From the NCBI GenBank assembly GCA_017613855.1, contig JAGACY010000232.1:1-5731 (forward strand): a stretch of 5,731 nt of DNA. Direction: 5' to 3'. Position 1 is the first letter of the stretch. Every line of letters begins with the position of its first letter. Shown here piece after piece: positions 1 through 5,731 of the stretch. A model generated the notes under the pieces. The model had not been told where the DNA came from. It did no database searches and was given only the letters and a program-made list of their open reading frames with translations. A program made the translations under genes and the position numbers. The stretch is from Pseudomonadota bacterium (GTDB lineage Bacteria > Myxococcota > Bradymonadia > UBA4248).

Positions 1-585
1 CGTGAATTTCGCTTGACTGTTGGTATCCAGGGCGGAGTGATATTCGATGAGTTGTCTGGCAATACGAATTACTGGGCGGGTAGAAAAGATGAAGAAACAC
101 TTGGATATGTAGGAGGGCGAATCGACTTTGCTGTCATTGCTTTGCTCGGCTCTGCTGGTAGCGTCAGTACCGACTGGGGCTTTGGCGGCGGTTTAAGGCA
201 GGATTTAGGCGGTGGTTTCTATTTGAGCGATTCTGTCGATTACAACCCACAGTTCATCGGGGCGACCATTCTTTATGCGCGTTGTGAAATTCAGTATCAG
301 GCTCGGGTTATTTTTGGACTGGATGCAGGCATTGGCATGGCCTATGGCAATGGCAGCAAAGATGATCCACATCAACCGCTTTATTTCTTTGATTGGGAAG
401 TAGAACACAGTTCGGTTGCATTGGCTGGGTTATTAGGATTGAGCCTCGATTTCTTTGGGGGGTCTTCGAGCAAAGTGGGCTGGGGCATTGGGCTTTATAC
501 CTTGTTTGCTACCAGCTCTGGAGACAATACAAGGCACGGTGCCATTATTCTCGAACCGGATTTGCACATAATCTTTGCATTCTAA
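1..585 (+). CDS. Probable outer-membrane beta-barrel protein, 5'-truncated
   Basis: The frame is open from the first base of the window to a TAA at 583-585, giving 194 visible residues with the N-terminus missing. A TTG at 13 could be read as a start, but no ribosome binding site is seen and the frame continues upstream, so a truncated gene is more likely. The sequence is rich in Gly, aromatic and alternating hydrophobic/polar residues, with short Asn/Asp/Gly turns. It ends in a strand-like segment, LHIIFAF, with a C-terminal Phe, the signature many Gram-negative outer-membrane barrels use for recognition by the BAM machinery. No enzyme motif is visible. I infer a small barrel or the C-terminal barrel portion of a larger protein in the outer membrane. 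The specific role (porin, adhesin, structural) cannot be told. A secreted beta-rich protein is an alternative. Confidence 0.6.
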   Translation, partial: REFRLTVGIQGGVIFDELSGNTNYWAGRKDEETLGYVGGRIDFAVIALLGSAGSVSTDWGFGGGLRQDLGGGFYLSDSVDYNPQFIGATILYARCEIQYQARVIFGLDAGIGMAYGNGSKDDPHQPLYFFDWEVEHSSVALAGLLGLSLDFFGGSSSKVGWGIGLYTLFATSSGDNTRHGAIILEPDLHIIFAF

Positions 586-593
586 GGCAGAGA

Positions 594-608
594 CGGGGCA
601 GCGCCCCG
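594..608 (+). terminator. GC hairpin 9 nt after the first gene
   Basis: A perfect 6-bp stem, cggggc paired with gccccg, closes a 3-nt loop, agc. It sits directly after the stop codon at 585, a position typical of a terminator or an mRNA 3'-end-stabilising hairpin. No T-tract follows, so intrinsic termination is doubtful. The core 595-607 matches the reverse complement of the hairpin core at 2337-2349 at 12 of 13 bases, so both may be copies of one dispersed palindrome. Confidence 0.35.
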
Positions 609-689
609 AATGAACCGTAACTTAAGGACAGGGCAAAACACACTACCCAGTGTCATCATGCTATGGTATTTTATAAAGGGTAGTCGGTT

Positions 690-2318
690 TTGGAACCGGT
701 TCTTTCAACCTGTTCATTTGAGGGGGTTGCTTTGGAAGATCATCTTCAGGGGAAAATAAAGCGCATTGCCATTTGGGCTTTTGCGGTTTTGGCCGGGGCG
801 CTTTTCCTGTATTTTCTGTTGTTTCGTTCCGATGTCGTCGGCGCGGGGATCTCTAAATTATTTGCGGTATTGAGCCCAATCATATACGGCTTTGTGATCG
901 CCTATATTCTCAATCCCCCGATGCATGTCATCGAGAATCTCATCTTAAAGGTGTATGCAAAGCGTAAAAAAAAGCCAGGCAAAAAGGCTTTGCGAGTGAC
1001 CCGGCTTTCGAGTGCCATTCTGGCTTTGCTGTTCATGCTGCTCATTGTCTATGCCTTGTTTGCACTGCTATTGCCGGAACTCATTACGAGCATTCAGAAC
1101 ATCATTGCCAATGTCCCTACTTATGCATCCAACATCCAGAACTGGTACAACAATTTTGTGCAGGAACATGGGTTTAATGAATCGACCAAGGAATTCATGG
1201 CCAACATGCTGGTCACGGCTCAGGATTGGATTTCGGGGCAGTTCTCGCCACAGTTCAACAGCCTGATTTCTAAAGTAACGAGCAGCGTCGTCGATATTCT
1301 GGTTTTCTTTAAAAACCTACTACTTGGGCTCATCGTTTCTGTTTATGTGATGGTTTCGCAGGATTCGATCATTGCCCGGTTTCGGCGTATAGTTTACGCG
1401 CTTTTTAATGTCGCTACATCCAATCAGATATTAAAAAATCTGCGATTCATCGATGAAAAATTCGGCGGCTTTTTAATCGGCAAAATCATCGATTCGGCGA
1501 TTATCGGTGTCATTTGCTACATTGGTGCAGTCATTATGAATCTGCCCTATGCATTGCTGATTTCGGTTGTCGTTGGTGTTACGAATATCATTCCCTTTTT
1601 TGGGCCATTTATCGGTGCCATTCCTTCGGCCATCCTGATTTGGTGCGTCGCGCCTATCGATGCATTGTATTTTGTCATCTTTGTTCTGGTTTTGCAGCAG
1701 TTCGACGGCAATTTGCTCGGCCCGAAAATTTTGGGCAATTCCGTGGGCGTGTCGAGTTTTATGGTCCTGGTGGCTATTCTCATTGGCGGCGGGTTGTTCG
1801 GCTTCCTGGGCATGATCATCGGCGTGCCGTTGTCGGCCATTCTGATTTCAATTATCCAAACCTATATTCTCAGGCGCATAGCCAATAAGGATCTGCCGGG
1901 CGATGTCGAGGCTTATCACAATCTCGACAAGGTAGATCCCTGGAAACGCACGATTATTCAGCCAAATCCGGAACCTAAAAATACGAGTCTGTACAGCAGG
2001 ATTAGCCGAAAAAGTGCGGACATTGCCGATTTTGTCATCAAACTCGAAAATAACCCCTGGGACAAAACGGCAGAAGATGTTGAACGTGAACGCGTTCAGT
2101 TTAAAGCCGAATGGGATGCTGATCGCGAGTATTGCAGCAAATATGCAAATCAAAATGATCATTATGAAATAGAACGTGGGGAGTTTGCACAAAAAGAACA
2201 AACGGATGACGTCGCAAATAATGATTCCGGGGCAGAGCAATCAGAAATAGTATCCCCGAATAATGAGGAGGATACTGTTGTTTCATCAGAAGATAAGGAT
2301 TCCAATTCGAAAGAATAA
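690..2318 (+). CDS. AI-2E family transporter (PerM/YtvI/TqsA-like permease)
   Basis: This encodes a 542-residue inner-membrane permease of the AI-2E exporter family. Family members are linked to autoinducer-2 export, Na+/H+ antiport or unknown substrates, so the substrate here is not known. Visible membrane segments lie near residues 25-46, 57-75, 106-130, 205-224 and 262-395 (several helices). A soluble helical insert at about 130-200 is typical of the family. Family-type motifs include the IPFFGPFIGAIP stretch at 301-312 and the FDGNLLGPKILG stretch at 338-349, followed by a Gly-rich helix and an IIGVP motif. Residues 396-542 form a hydrophilic tail longer than usual, and its last 42 residues carry 13 Asp/Glu. 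An in-frame TAG at 681-683 limits the start. TTG690 follows aaaggg by 9 nt. TTG732 follows gaggggg (720-726) by 5 nt and is an equally plausible start, giving 528 residues. The gene appears monocistronic, between two GC hairpins. Confidence 0.88.
   Translation: MEPVLSTCSFEGVALEDHLQGKIKRIAIWAFAVLAGALFLYFLLFRSDVVGAGISKLFAVLSPIIYGFVIAYILNPPMHVIENLILKVYAKRKKKPGKKALRVTRLSSAILALLFMLLIVYALFALLLPELITSIQNIIANVPTYASNIQNWYNNFVQEHGFNESTKEFMANMLVTAQDWISGQFSPQFNSLISKVTSSVVDILVFFKNLLLGLIVSVYVMVSQDSIIARFRRIVYALFNVATSNQILKNLRFIDEKFGGFLIGKIIDSAIIGVICYIGAVIMNLPYALLISVVVGVTNIIPFFGPFIGAIPSAILIWCVAPIDALYFVIFVLVLQQFDGNLLGPKILGNSVGVSSFMVLVAILIGGGLFGFLGMIIGVPLSAILISIIQTYILRRIANKDLPGDVEAYHNLDKVDPWKRTIIQPNPEPKNTSLYSRISRKSADIADFVIKLENNPWDKTAEDVERERVQFKAEWDADREYCSKYANQNDHYEIERGEFAQKEQTDDVANNDSGAEQSEIVSPNNEEDTVVSSEDKDSNSKE
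720..726 (+). promoter_or_regulatory. Candidate ribosome binding site for an internal TTG start
   Basis: The purine run gaggggg lies 5 nt before an in-frame TTG at 732. It would give a permease starting LEDHLQGKIKR, just ahead of the first membrane helix, closer to the short N-terminus common in AI-2E family proteins. This competes with TTG690; the sequence alone does not settle which is used. Confidence 0.35.
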
Positions 2319-2333
2319 TGATGTTACTACTTA

Positions 2334-2352
2334 GCCGGGGTGCTGCCCCGGC
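2334..2352 (+). terminator. GC hairpin 15 nt after the permease gene
   Basis: A perfect 7-bp stem, gccgggg paired with ccccggc, encloses a 5-nt loop, tgctg. It begins 15 nt past the permease stop codon, so it probably marks the transcript end or protects the 3' end. No T-run follows, which weakens the case for intrinsic termination. Its core is nearly the inverted copy of the hairpin core at 595-607. Confidence 0.4.
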
Positions 2353-2468
2353 CGCCTGCCAAAGTGCTTTCACTTCACAATACTAAATGTGCTTCGTTTC
2401 CCGCATTTATTGGCACTCCAACTTGCGCATTTGATTTGCTCACTGTGCCCTTATACAGACGACACGAT

Positions 2469-2481
2469 GTCGGCTGCCGAC
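2469..2481. repeat. Short palindrome gtcggc-t-gccgac
   Basis: Two perfect 6-nt arms flank a single central base. As RNA it would be a 5-bp stem with a 3-nt loop. It can be weakly extended by cga (2465-2467) and tcg (2484-2486). It could be a protein-binding palindrome or part of a structured intergenic element. No nearby promoter supports an operator role. Confidence 0.3.
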
Positions 2482-2555
2482 CGTCGAGCCAGGATGGTGA
2501 GACGGGCGGGTACCTATGGGCATGAGATGGGCATAAAAAAGCGTGCGGGGGTTGT

Positions 2556-2583
2556 AGGGGGCGTTCACAATCGAACGCCCCCT
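2556..2583. repeat. Perfect 11-bp inverted repeat (REP-like hairpin)
   Basis: The arm agggggcgttc (2556-2566) pairs perfectly with gaacgccccct (2573-2583) across a 6-nt loop, acaatc. Flanking GC-rich sequence at about 2541-2551 and 2588-2597 is roughly complementary, so a longer imperfect cruciform from 2541 to 2597 is possible. No T-tract follows. The form resembles the dispersed REP-type palindromes of repeat-rich bacterial genomes, but copy number cannot be judged here. Confidence 0.6.
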
Positions 2584-2832
2584 GCCGCCCGCCGCGCAGG
2601 CGAAAATGTTAAATAAGAATGAATTCTAGTTAGATATCAGATTGGCCACCAGCTGAGTAGTAATGTCATGATGAGCAAAATTTATCCAAATATTGTTATT
2701 TATATGCGATTTGTCTTGCATCGATAATTTGTATTATTTCATATTATACAAAACTACATTGTTGTTATTATAAAAATCATCAACCCTTAGGCTTCTGTTT
2801 TTGAGGGGTGATGCGCATCCTCTTCAAATCAT

Positions 2833-2871
2833 GATTCGGGCGTATCGCGCTAAGGCGCGATAGCCCGAATC
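2833..2871. repeat. Long near-perfect inverted repeat, first of two adjacent hairpins
   Basis: The arm at 2833-2850 (gattcgggc then g then tatcgcgc) pairs with the arm at 2855-2871 (gcgcgata then gcccgaatc). Seventeen base pairs form, with one bulged G at 2842 and a 4-nt loop, taag. The single-base indel indicates an old or tolerated structure rather than a chance match. It abuts a second hairpin with no gap, so the pair looks like a composite palindromic unit. Confidence 0.7.
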
Positions 2872-2910
2872 GCGCGTCGTATGCCGGCCGCAGGACGGCA
2901 TAGACGGCGC
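2872..2910. repeat. Second adjacent hairpin with two compensating bulges
   Basis: The segments at 2872-2886 and 2896-2910 pair as gcgc, then gtc, then tatgccg against cggcata, gac, gcgc. This gives 14 bp with one bulge on each side and a 9-nt loop, gccgcagga. The inner part, atgccg/cggcat, is perfect. It directly follows the hairpin at 2833-2871, giving a bipartite element of 78 bases. No T-run follows, so an intrinsic terminator is unlikely. Confidence 0.6.
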
Positions 2911-2955
2911 ACCAAGTAAAGAATTTCTACATTCCACACTCATTGCCATTCTCGC

Positions 2956-2985
2956 TTGCAATCACAATCCCACTTGGGGTATGAA
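2956..2985 (+). promoter_or_regulatory. Possible sigma70-type promoter for the kleisin-like gene
   Basis: TTGCAA at 2956-2961 and TATGAA at 2980-2985 are separated by 18 nt, placing a start of transcription near 2992 and a leader of about 36 nt before the ATG at 3028. Both boxes match the consensus only partly, and no operator is evident. It is the best-placed candidate between the hairpins and the gene. Confidence 0.25.
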
Positions 2986-3027
2986 AGCATGGTTTTTTGT
3001 GAACTCTGCAAAAGGATGGTAGAGTAG

Positions 3028-4494
3028 ATGGATTTATTTAGTCAATTGCCCGATGACGCGCCGGTCACGAGCGATGAGTTACGGAATGGCTCACTCGTCA
3101 AGCGGCTGCGCGTTTTACTTCATGCTTATCCGCTGTTTCAGCTGAGCCAGGCGGATTCACGCCGCGATGAGGCGTTTCGTCACTATGATACGCTGACGAT
3201 TGCGCTCAAGATTATGGATATCGTCGCGGAACGCATGGGTATGGAAGTCGAGGCAGACCGTGAATATATTGATTTTTCGCTGGCGCAGCTGCTCGATGGG
3301 ATGGACCGCCGGGCGGGCCTTTTGCCCGATGTGGCGCGGCATGTTCAGATTGTCGACCGCGTTTTGGCGGCGATGCGCAACGATGGCGATGCGCGCCGTC
3401 CCTTTAAACTGCCTTATACCGATATCGACGCAACGGGCGCTGTCAGCGAGCGTCAGCTCGAGTTCAGGCTGATACAGGATGCATTTGGTCTGGATGGTTC
3501 GACGGTCATGCGATTGACCAACGAAGCGGTCAACCTCTATTTTAATGCATTGGAGCTCGACCTCGAGGATAGTCAGGCTGCAACCGAAGCCATCGTGCAT
3601 TCGCAGATGTGCCGCGGGAAATTCGACGAAGCACGTCGAAATGCGCATTATGCGGTGCGCCAGTCGCGATTGTACTGCGACCGTCTGCGCAAGATGCTGC
3701 GCGATACGCAGCGCGATATTTCGCGCGTCGACTGGGCAGAAAAAGCTCCGAAGCTGATTTCCGAGGCCATGAGCCATCTCGAGGCGCGTCTCGATGTCGA
3801 GCGCAACATTATATTAACGGCGAGTGAGCGTCTCGAATCATTGACACCAGGGACACCCGAGAGTCTGGCGGTGGCGCGCGTCGTGGCAGCCATTCAGTAT
3901 TGTGTCGAAACACACACGGTCTTGCAGCGTGAACTCATGACTGCGCGTGCAACATTCCTCGACAGCCAGGCACAGCAGGCATTTGTGTCCGAACACAATT
4001 CGACCATGCCCGAGCTCATGCGCGAAGTCGTCGAGCCGCTTATGTCAATGGGGGTCAATGATGTACTCGAAGTCATCGACAGAACTTTGCCGCATCTGAT
4101 GGCACCGCGAATTCCGGCTCAGGTTTCGTTGTGCTTCTTGTTTGACGGGCTTTTGCGTCCTAAGCGCCAGCAGCGGCGCGACTGGATCGATATCGAGCCC
4201 ATCGAAGCGCAGCAAGTCGCCATGGATTTGTCGCGCTATTCCGAAGAAGACCGCGCCATTGTCGAGCATCTCCTGCGGAGCATTGTCAAACCGACGACGC
4301 TCAGCGACTTGCTCGCGTATGCACGTGCCCAGCGTTTTACGAGGGCACAGTGCGATATTATTGTTCTCCTCGTCATGCAGCATTACGATGTCGAAAGCAC
4401 CGAAAAGCCCATGATTCACGTCGAAAAAGCCAATACACTCCTCATCGATCCCGAGTACTACGGTGATGAAGTCTGGCTCTCACCTTATGAATAA
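3028..4494 (+). CDS. Kleisin-like subunit of an SMC complex (MukF/MksF/JetA type), putative
   Basis: This is a 488-residue soluble protein with no signal peptide or membrane helix. The ATG at 3028 directly follows an in-frame TAG at 3025-3027, so it is the first possible start; aaagga at 3011-3016 lies 11 nt upstream. Residues 20-120 are helical, with an LRVLLHAYPLFQL segment resembling the N-terminal winged-helix region of MukF-like kleisins. Residues 140-315 are long, charged helices containing LTNEAVNLYFNALELDLED (163-181) and a GKFDEARRNA segment (197-206), similar in style to the helical middle of JetA/MksF proteins. Residues 330-470 form a second compact region that could be the C-terminal winged-helix domain binding the SMC head. 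The length suits MukF/JetA (about 440-500). With the next gene it resembles the kleisin-KITE pair of MksBEF or Wadjet systems, which load SMC ATPases on DNA. Assignment rests on architecture and context; no catalytic motif is expected. A ScpA relative is less likely because of its size. Confidence 0.55.
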   Translation: MDLFSQLPDDAPVTSDELRNGSLVKRLRVLLHAYPLFQLSQADSRRDEAFRHYDTLTIALKIMDIVAERMGMEVEADREYIDFSLAQLLDGMDRRAGLLPDVARHVQIVDRVLAAMRNDGDARRPFKLPYTDIDATGAVSERQLEFRLIQDAFGLDGSTVMRLTNEAVNLYFNALELDLEDSQAATEAIVHSQMCRGKFDEARRNAHYAVRQSRLYCDRLRKMLRDTQRDISRVDWAEKAPKLISEAMSHLEARLDVERNIILTASERLESLTPGTPESLAVARVVAAIQYCVETHTVLQRELMTARATFLDSQAQQAFVSEHNSTMPELMREVVEPLMSMGVNDVLEVIDRTLPHLMAPRIPAQVSLCFLFDGLLRPKRQQRRDWIDIEPIEAQQVAMDLSRYSEEDRAIVEHLLRSIVKPTTLSDLLAYARAQRFTRAQCDIIVLLVMQHYDVESTEKPMIHVEKANTLLIDPEYYGDEVWLSPYE

Positions 4495-4524
4495 TGCGGA
4501 ATGCGGAATGCGGAATGCGGAATT
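4493..4524. repeat. Heptamer tandem array, four copies of aatgcgg
   Basis: Four exact copies of aatgcgg run from 4493 to 4520, followed by aatt at 4521-4524. The array begins inside the stop codon of the kleisin-like gene. The unit is 7 bases, not a multiple of three. It resembles the heptanucleotide short tandem repeats known from cyanobacteria and other repeat-rich bacteria. Together with the array at 4604-4635 it forms an imperfect inverted repeat. Confidence 0.85.
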
Positions 4525-4603
4525 GAATGTAATCAAATCAAAGTGAGTCTCTGAAGCTAAAAAAAACGATACGCTTTAGAAAATACCTTGAAAATGCTTG
4601 CAT

Positions 4604-4635
<32 letters not shown>

Positions 4636-4641
4636 AAGGAA
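4636..4641 (+). promoter_or_regulatory. Ribosome binding site deciding the start at 4649
   Basis: The sequence aaggaa lies 7 nt before ATG4649. It supports this start over the in-frame TTG at 4598, which would add 17 residues read straight through the heptamer array, and over ATG4655. It abuts the repeat arm ending at 4635, so folding of the arrays could alter access to it. Confidence 0.65.
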
Positions 4642-4648
4642 CCATCGC

Positions 4649-5629
4649 ATGTCCATGGAATTAACCGATGTATTTCGCGCCGCAGCCCTTTTGCAATGGG
4701 GACTTCAGCCGCGCGTTCGTCCCATTCAGAATGCCGAATACCGCGAATTGATTCGCGAATATCTCAATCGCAGTGAATTTCGCGATGTGGTCGCCGAAAT
4801 GAGCGATGGCCTTGGGCTTTATGTGCTCAATGTCAGTGAACACGGCATTGTGCTCAGTCCGCGTGAAGGCAGCGTTTTCTGGATGAAATCTTCCGAATTG
4901 CGTCCGAGCAATTCCTCTGCGGATGCCCGCCTTTTGGATGGTCTGGTCGAGATTACCATTGCTGCGACTGTGTTTCCGCGTGCCCGCGATCTTGAGGATG
5001 ATATCAACCGTCCGCGTCCGCCTGTCACGGTCGACGAAATTGACGATTCTTTGCGCTCAATTTGTGCGCGGCTTAAAGAAGAATTCGCCGAAGTTGACCC
5101 GAATATGGACGATATTCGCACGGGGCTTTACGATGCCTGGCGCGTCTATGACAACACACTCGCTTCGCGCAAAACCGAGGATGGCCGCGAATCCCGATCG
5201 TCGACGCTGCGCATCATACGTTACAATCTCGAACGCCTCAAGGAATTTGGTTGCTTTACCGAGACGCGCTACGCCGGCAAAGAAGCCTGGCAGCCCACTC
5301 GACGTTACAATGTTCTCGTTCAGGAATTGGCCGCATCGCGTTTATATGATGAGGTCATGCGCATTAAGAATGGTGGTTCTGCGGATGATGCCAGCCAGAC
5401 CGATTTCCCTGCGATTCAGGAAGTGCCCGTCGAGGACTGGGGGCGCGAATTCCGCGATCAGTCCGTCGAGCTCGATTCGAACGGCGATGCGATTCCCAAG
5501 GAAAATAGCAAGCCTTCTTACGATGATATCGATGAGGATGGCGATCTGCCCGATGTCGATTTCGGTGACGACGATCTCGATGATGCCGGCACGCTCCTCT
5601 CGGATGACGATGACGAGAGGATGGAGTAG
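4649..5629 (+). CDS. MukE/MksE/JetB-like KITE subunit with acidic tail, putative
   Basis: This encodes a 326-residue soluble protein. The ATG at 4649 is preferred because aaggaa lies 7 nt upstream; a longer version from TTG4598 would begin with residues encoded by the heptamer array. Residues 5-110 look like a first winged-helix region: helices including YRELIREYLNRSEFRDVVAE, a hydrophobic strand GLYVLNV, then GIVLSP and a VFWMK wing. Residues 125-235 look like a second one, starting VTVDEIDDSL and including LRIIRYNLERLKEFGCF and a TRRYNVLV strand. Two tandem winged helices fit MukE/MksE/JetB, which dimerise and bind the kleisin. The body of about 240 residues suits that family. Residues 245-326 are an extra disordered acidic tail, with 19 Asp/Glu in the last 40. 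The upstream kleisin-like gene, 154 nt away on the same strand, supports a shared complex. An ScpB-like protein is the main alternative. Confidence 0.5.
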   Translation: MSMELTDVFRAAALLQWGLQPRVRPIQNAEYRELIREYLNRSEFRDVVAEMSDGLGLYVLNVSEHGIVLSPREGSVFWMKSSELRPSNSSADARLLDGLVEITIAATVFPRARDLEDDINRPRPPVTVDEIDDSLRSICARLKEEFAEVDPNMDDIRTGLYDAWRVYDNTLASRKTEDGRESRSSTLRIIRYNLERLKEFGCFTETRYAGKEAWQPTRRYNVLVQELAASRLYDEVMRIKNGGSADDASQTDFPAIQEVPVEDWGREFRDQSVELDSNGDAIPKENSKPSYDDIDEDGDLPDVDFGDDDLDDAGTLLSDDDDERME

Positions 5630-5633
5630 CGCA

Positions 5634-5677
5634 TTTTTTGACAAACGGATTTGCTCAGGCCTAACGGCCTTCGCGAA
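5634..5677. repeat. 44-base repeat, copy 1 of a 54-base-period tandem
   Basis: This unit runs from tttttt (5634-5639) to tcgcgaa (5671-5677) and recurs at 5688-5731 with one difference (G5640 against A5694). The copies are separated by 10 bases, tgtatttaac. Each unit contains a hairpin, aggcc-taac-ggcct (here 5657-5670), and ends in the palindrome ttcgcgaa. It starts 4 bases after the stop codon of the MukE-like gene. The T-run precedes the hairpin, so this is not a normal intrinsic terminator on this strand. Confidence 0.85.
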
Positions 5678-5687
5678 TGTATTTAAC

Positions 5688-5731
5688 TTTTTTAACAAAC
5701 GGATTTGCTCAGGCCTAACGGCCTTCGCGAA
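5688..5731. repeat. 44-base repeat, copy 2, cut by or ending at the window edge
   Basis: This matches the unit at 5634-5677 at 43 of 44 bases. Its hairpin is at 5711-5724. The window ends exactly at the end of the shared segment, so further copies may follow. An array of such units could be a longer tandem repeat between this gene and a downstream partner gene. Confidence 0.85.

Larger units (their letters stand above)
2319..3027. other. 709-base gap with no convincing gene, rich in palindromes
   Basis: No reading frame here is convincing. Short frames such as 2389-2616 have no clear ribosome binding site, run through palindromic DNA and translate to low-complexity basic peptides. The stretch instead contains the hairpin at 2334-2352, a 13-nt odd palindrome at 2469-2481, a strong 11-bp inverted repeat at 2556-2583, an AT-rich segment at about 2620-2790, two adjacent long hairpins at 2833-2910 and a possible promoter at 2956-2985. 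The sharp change from GC-rich palindromes to AT-rich DNA suggests a mosaic of repeat insertions and a regulatory region ahead of the gene at 3028. A structured non-coding RNA cannot be excluded. Confidence 0.55.

Noticed and set aside
659..667. Extended -10 promoter (tgctatggt) before the permease
   Set aside because: No -35 box is found at a suitable distance, and the match is too short to report as a site.
2389..2616. 75-residue open frame in the gap
   Set aside because: It has no clear ribosome binding site, crosses the palindromes at 2469-2481 and 2556-2583, and gives a low-complexity Arg/Gly/Ala-rich peptide without recognisable features.
2772..2812. Terminator around accctt...gaggggt in the AT-rich stretch
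   Set aside because: Only about 4 bp pair reliably across a long loop and the T-run lies inside the loop, so it does not form a proper terminator.
3157..3777. 206-residue open frame on the minus strand
   Set aside because: It lies wholly inside the kleisin-like gene on the opposite strand. The product has no recognisable features and is best explained as an antisense shadow of GC-biased codons.
5342..5698. 118-residue minus-strand frame over the end of the second gene and the tandem repeat
   Set aside because: It is antisense to the acidic tail, whose repeated GAT/GAC codons produce Ile/Val-rich antisense translation. It also starts inside the repeat.
5634..5731. CRISPR array or attachment site
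   Set aside because: Only two 44-base units with a 10-base separator are seen. The separator is too short to be a spacer, and there is no integrase or tRNA nearby.

Overview
The window reads as part of a Gram-negative chromosome of moderate GC, with roughly balanced coding regions and AT-rich gaps. All credible genes are on the + strand. The first fragment looks like an outer-membrane beta-barrel protein, which argues for a diderm. The sequence alone does not fix the phylum. The dense palindromes and short tandem repeats between genes suggest a repeat-rich genome such as a deltaproteobacterial-type lineage, but that is a guess.

Layout: (1) 1-585 is the 3' part of a probable beta-barrel protein, followed by a small GC hairpin. 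(2) 690-2318 is a complete AI-2E/PerM/YtvI-type membrane permease with an unusual hydrophilic acidic C-terminal tail, also followed closely by a GC hairpin. (3) 2319-3027 is a 709-base gap with no convincing gene. It holds several strong palindromes, an AT-rich stretch and a possible promoter for the next gene. (4) 3028-4494 encodes a 488-residue helical protein that looks like a MukF/MksF/JetA-type kleisin. (5) 4495-4648 is a short gap bounded by two arrays of a 7-base repeat in inverted orientation. (6) 4649-5629 encodes a 326-residue protein with a MukE/MksE/JetB-like body and a very acidic tail. (7) 5630-5731 holds two copies of a 44-base repeat with a 54-base period, running to the window edge.

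The most interesting part is the gene pair in (4) and (6). Order, sizes and predicted architecture fit the kleisin and winged-helix (KITE) subunits of a MukBEF/MksBEF/Wadjet-type SMC complex. Some of these complexes defend against plasmids. The SMC ATPase (JetC/MukB-like) and any JetD-type nuclease would be expected just downstream, outside the window, so the assignment is an inference from two divergent subunits. The paired heptamer arrays between the two genes could fold into a long regularly mismatched stem that ends at the ribosome binding site of the second gene.
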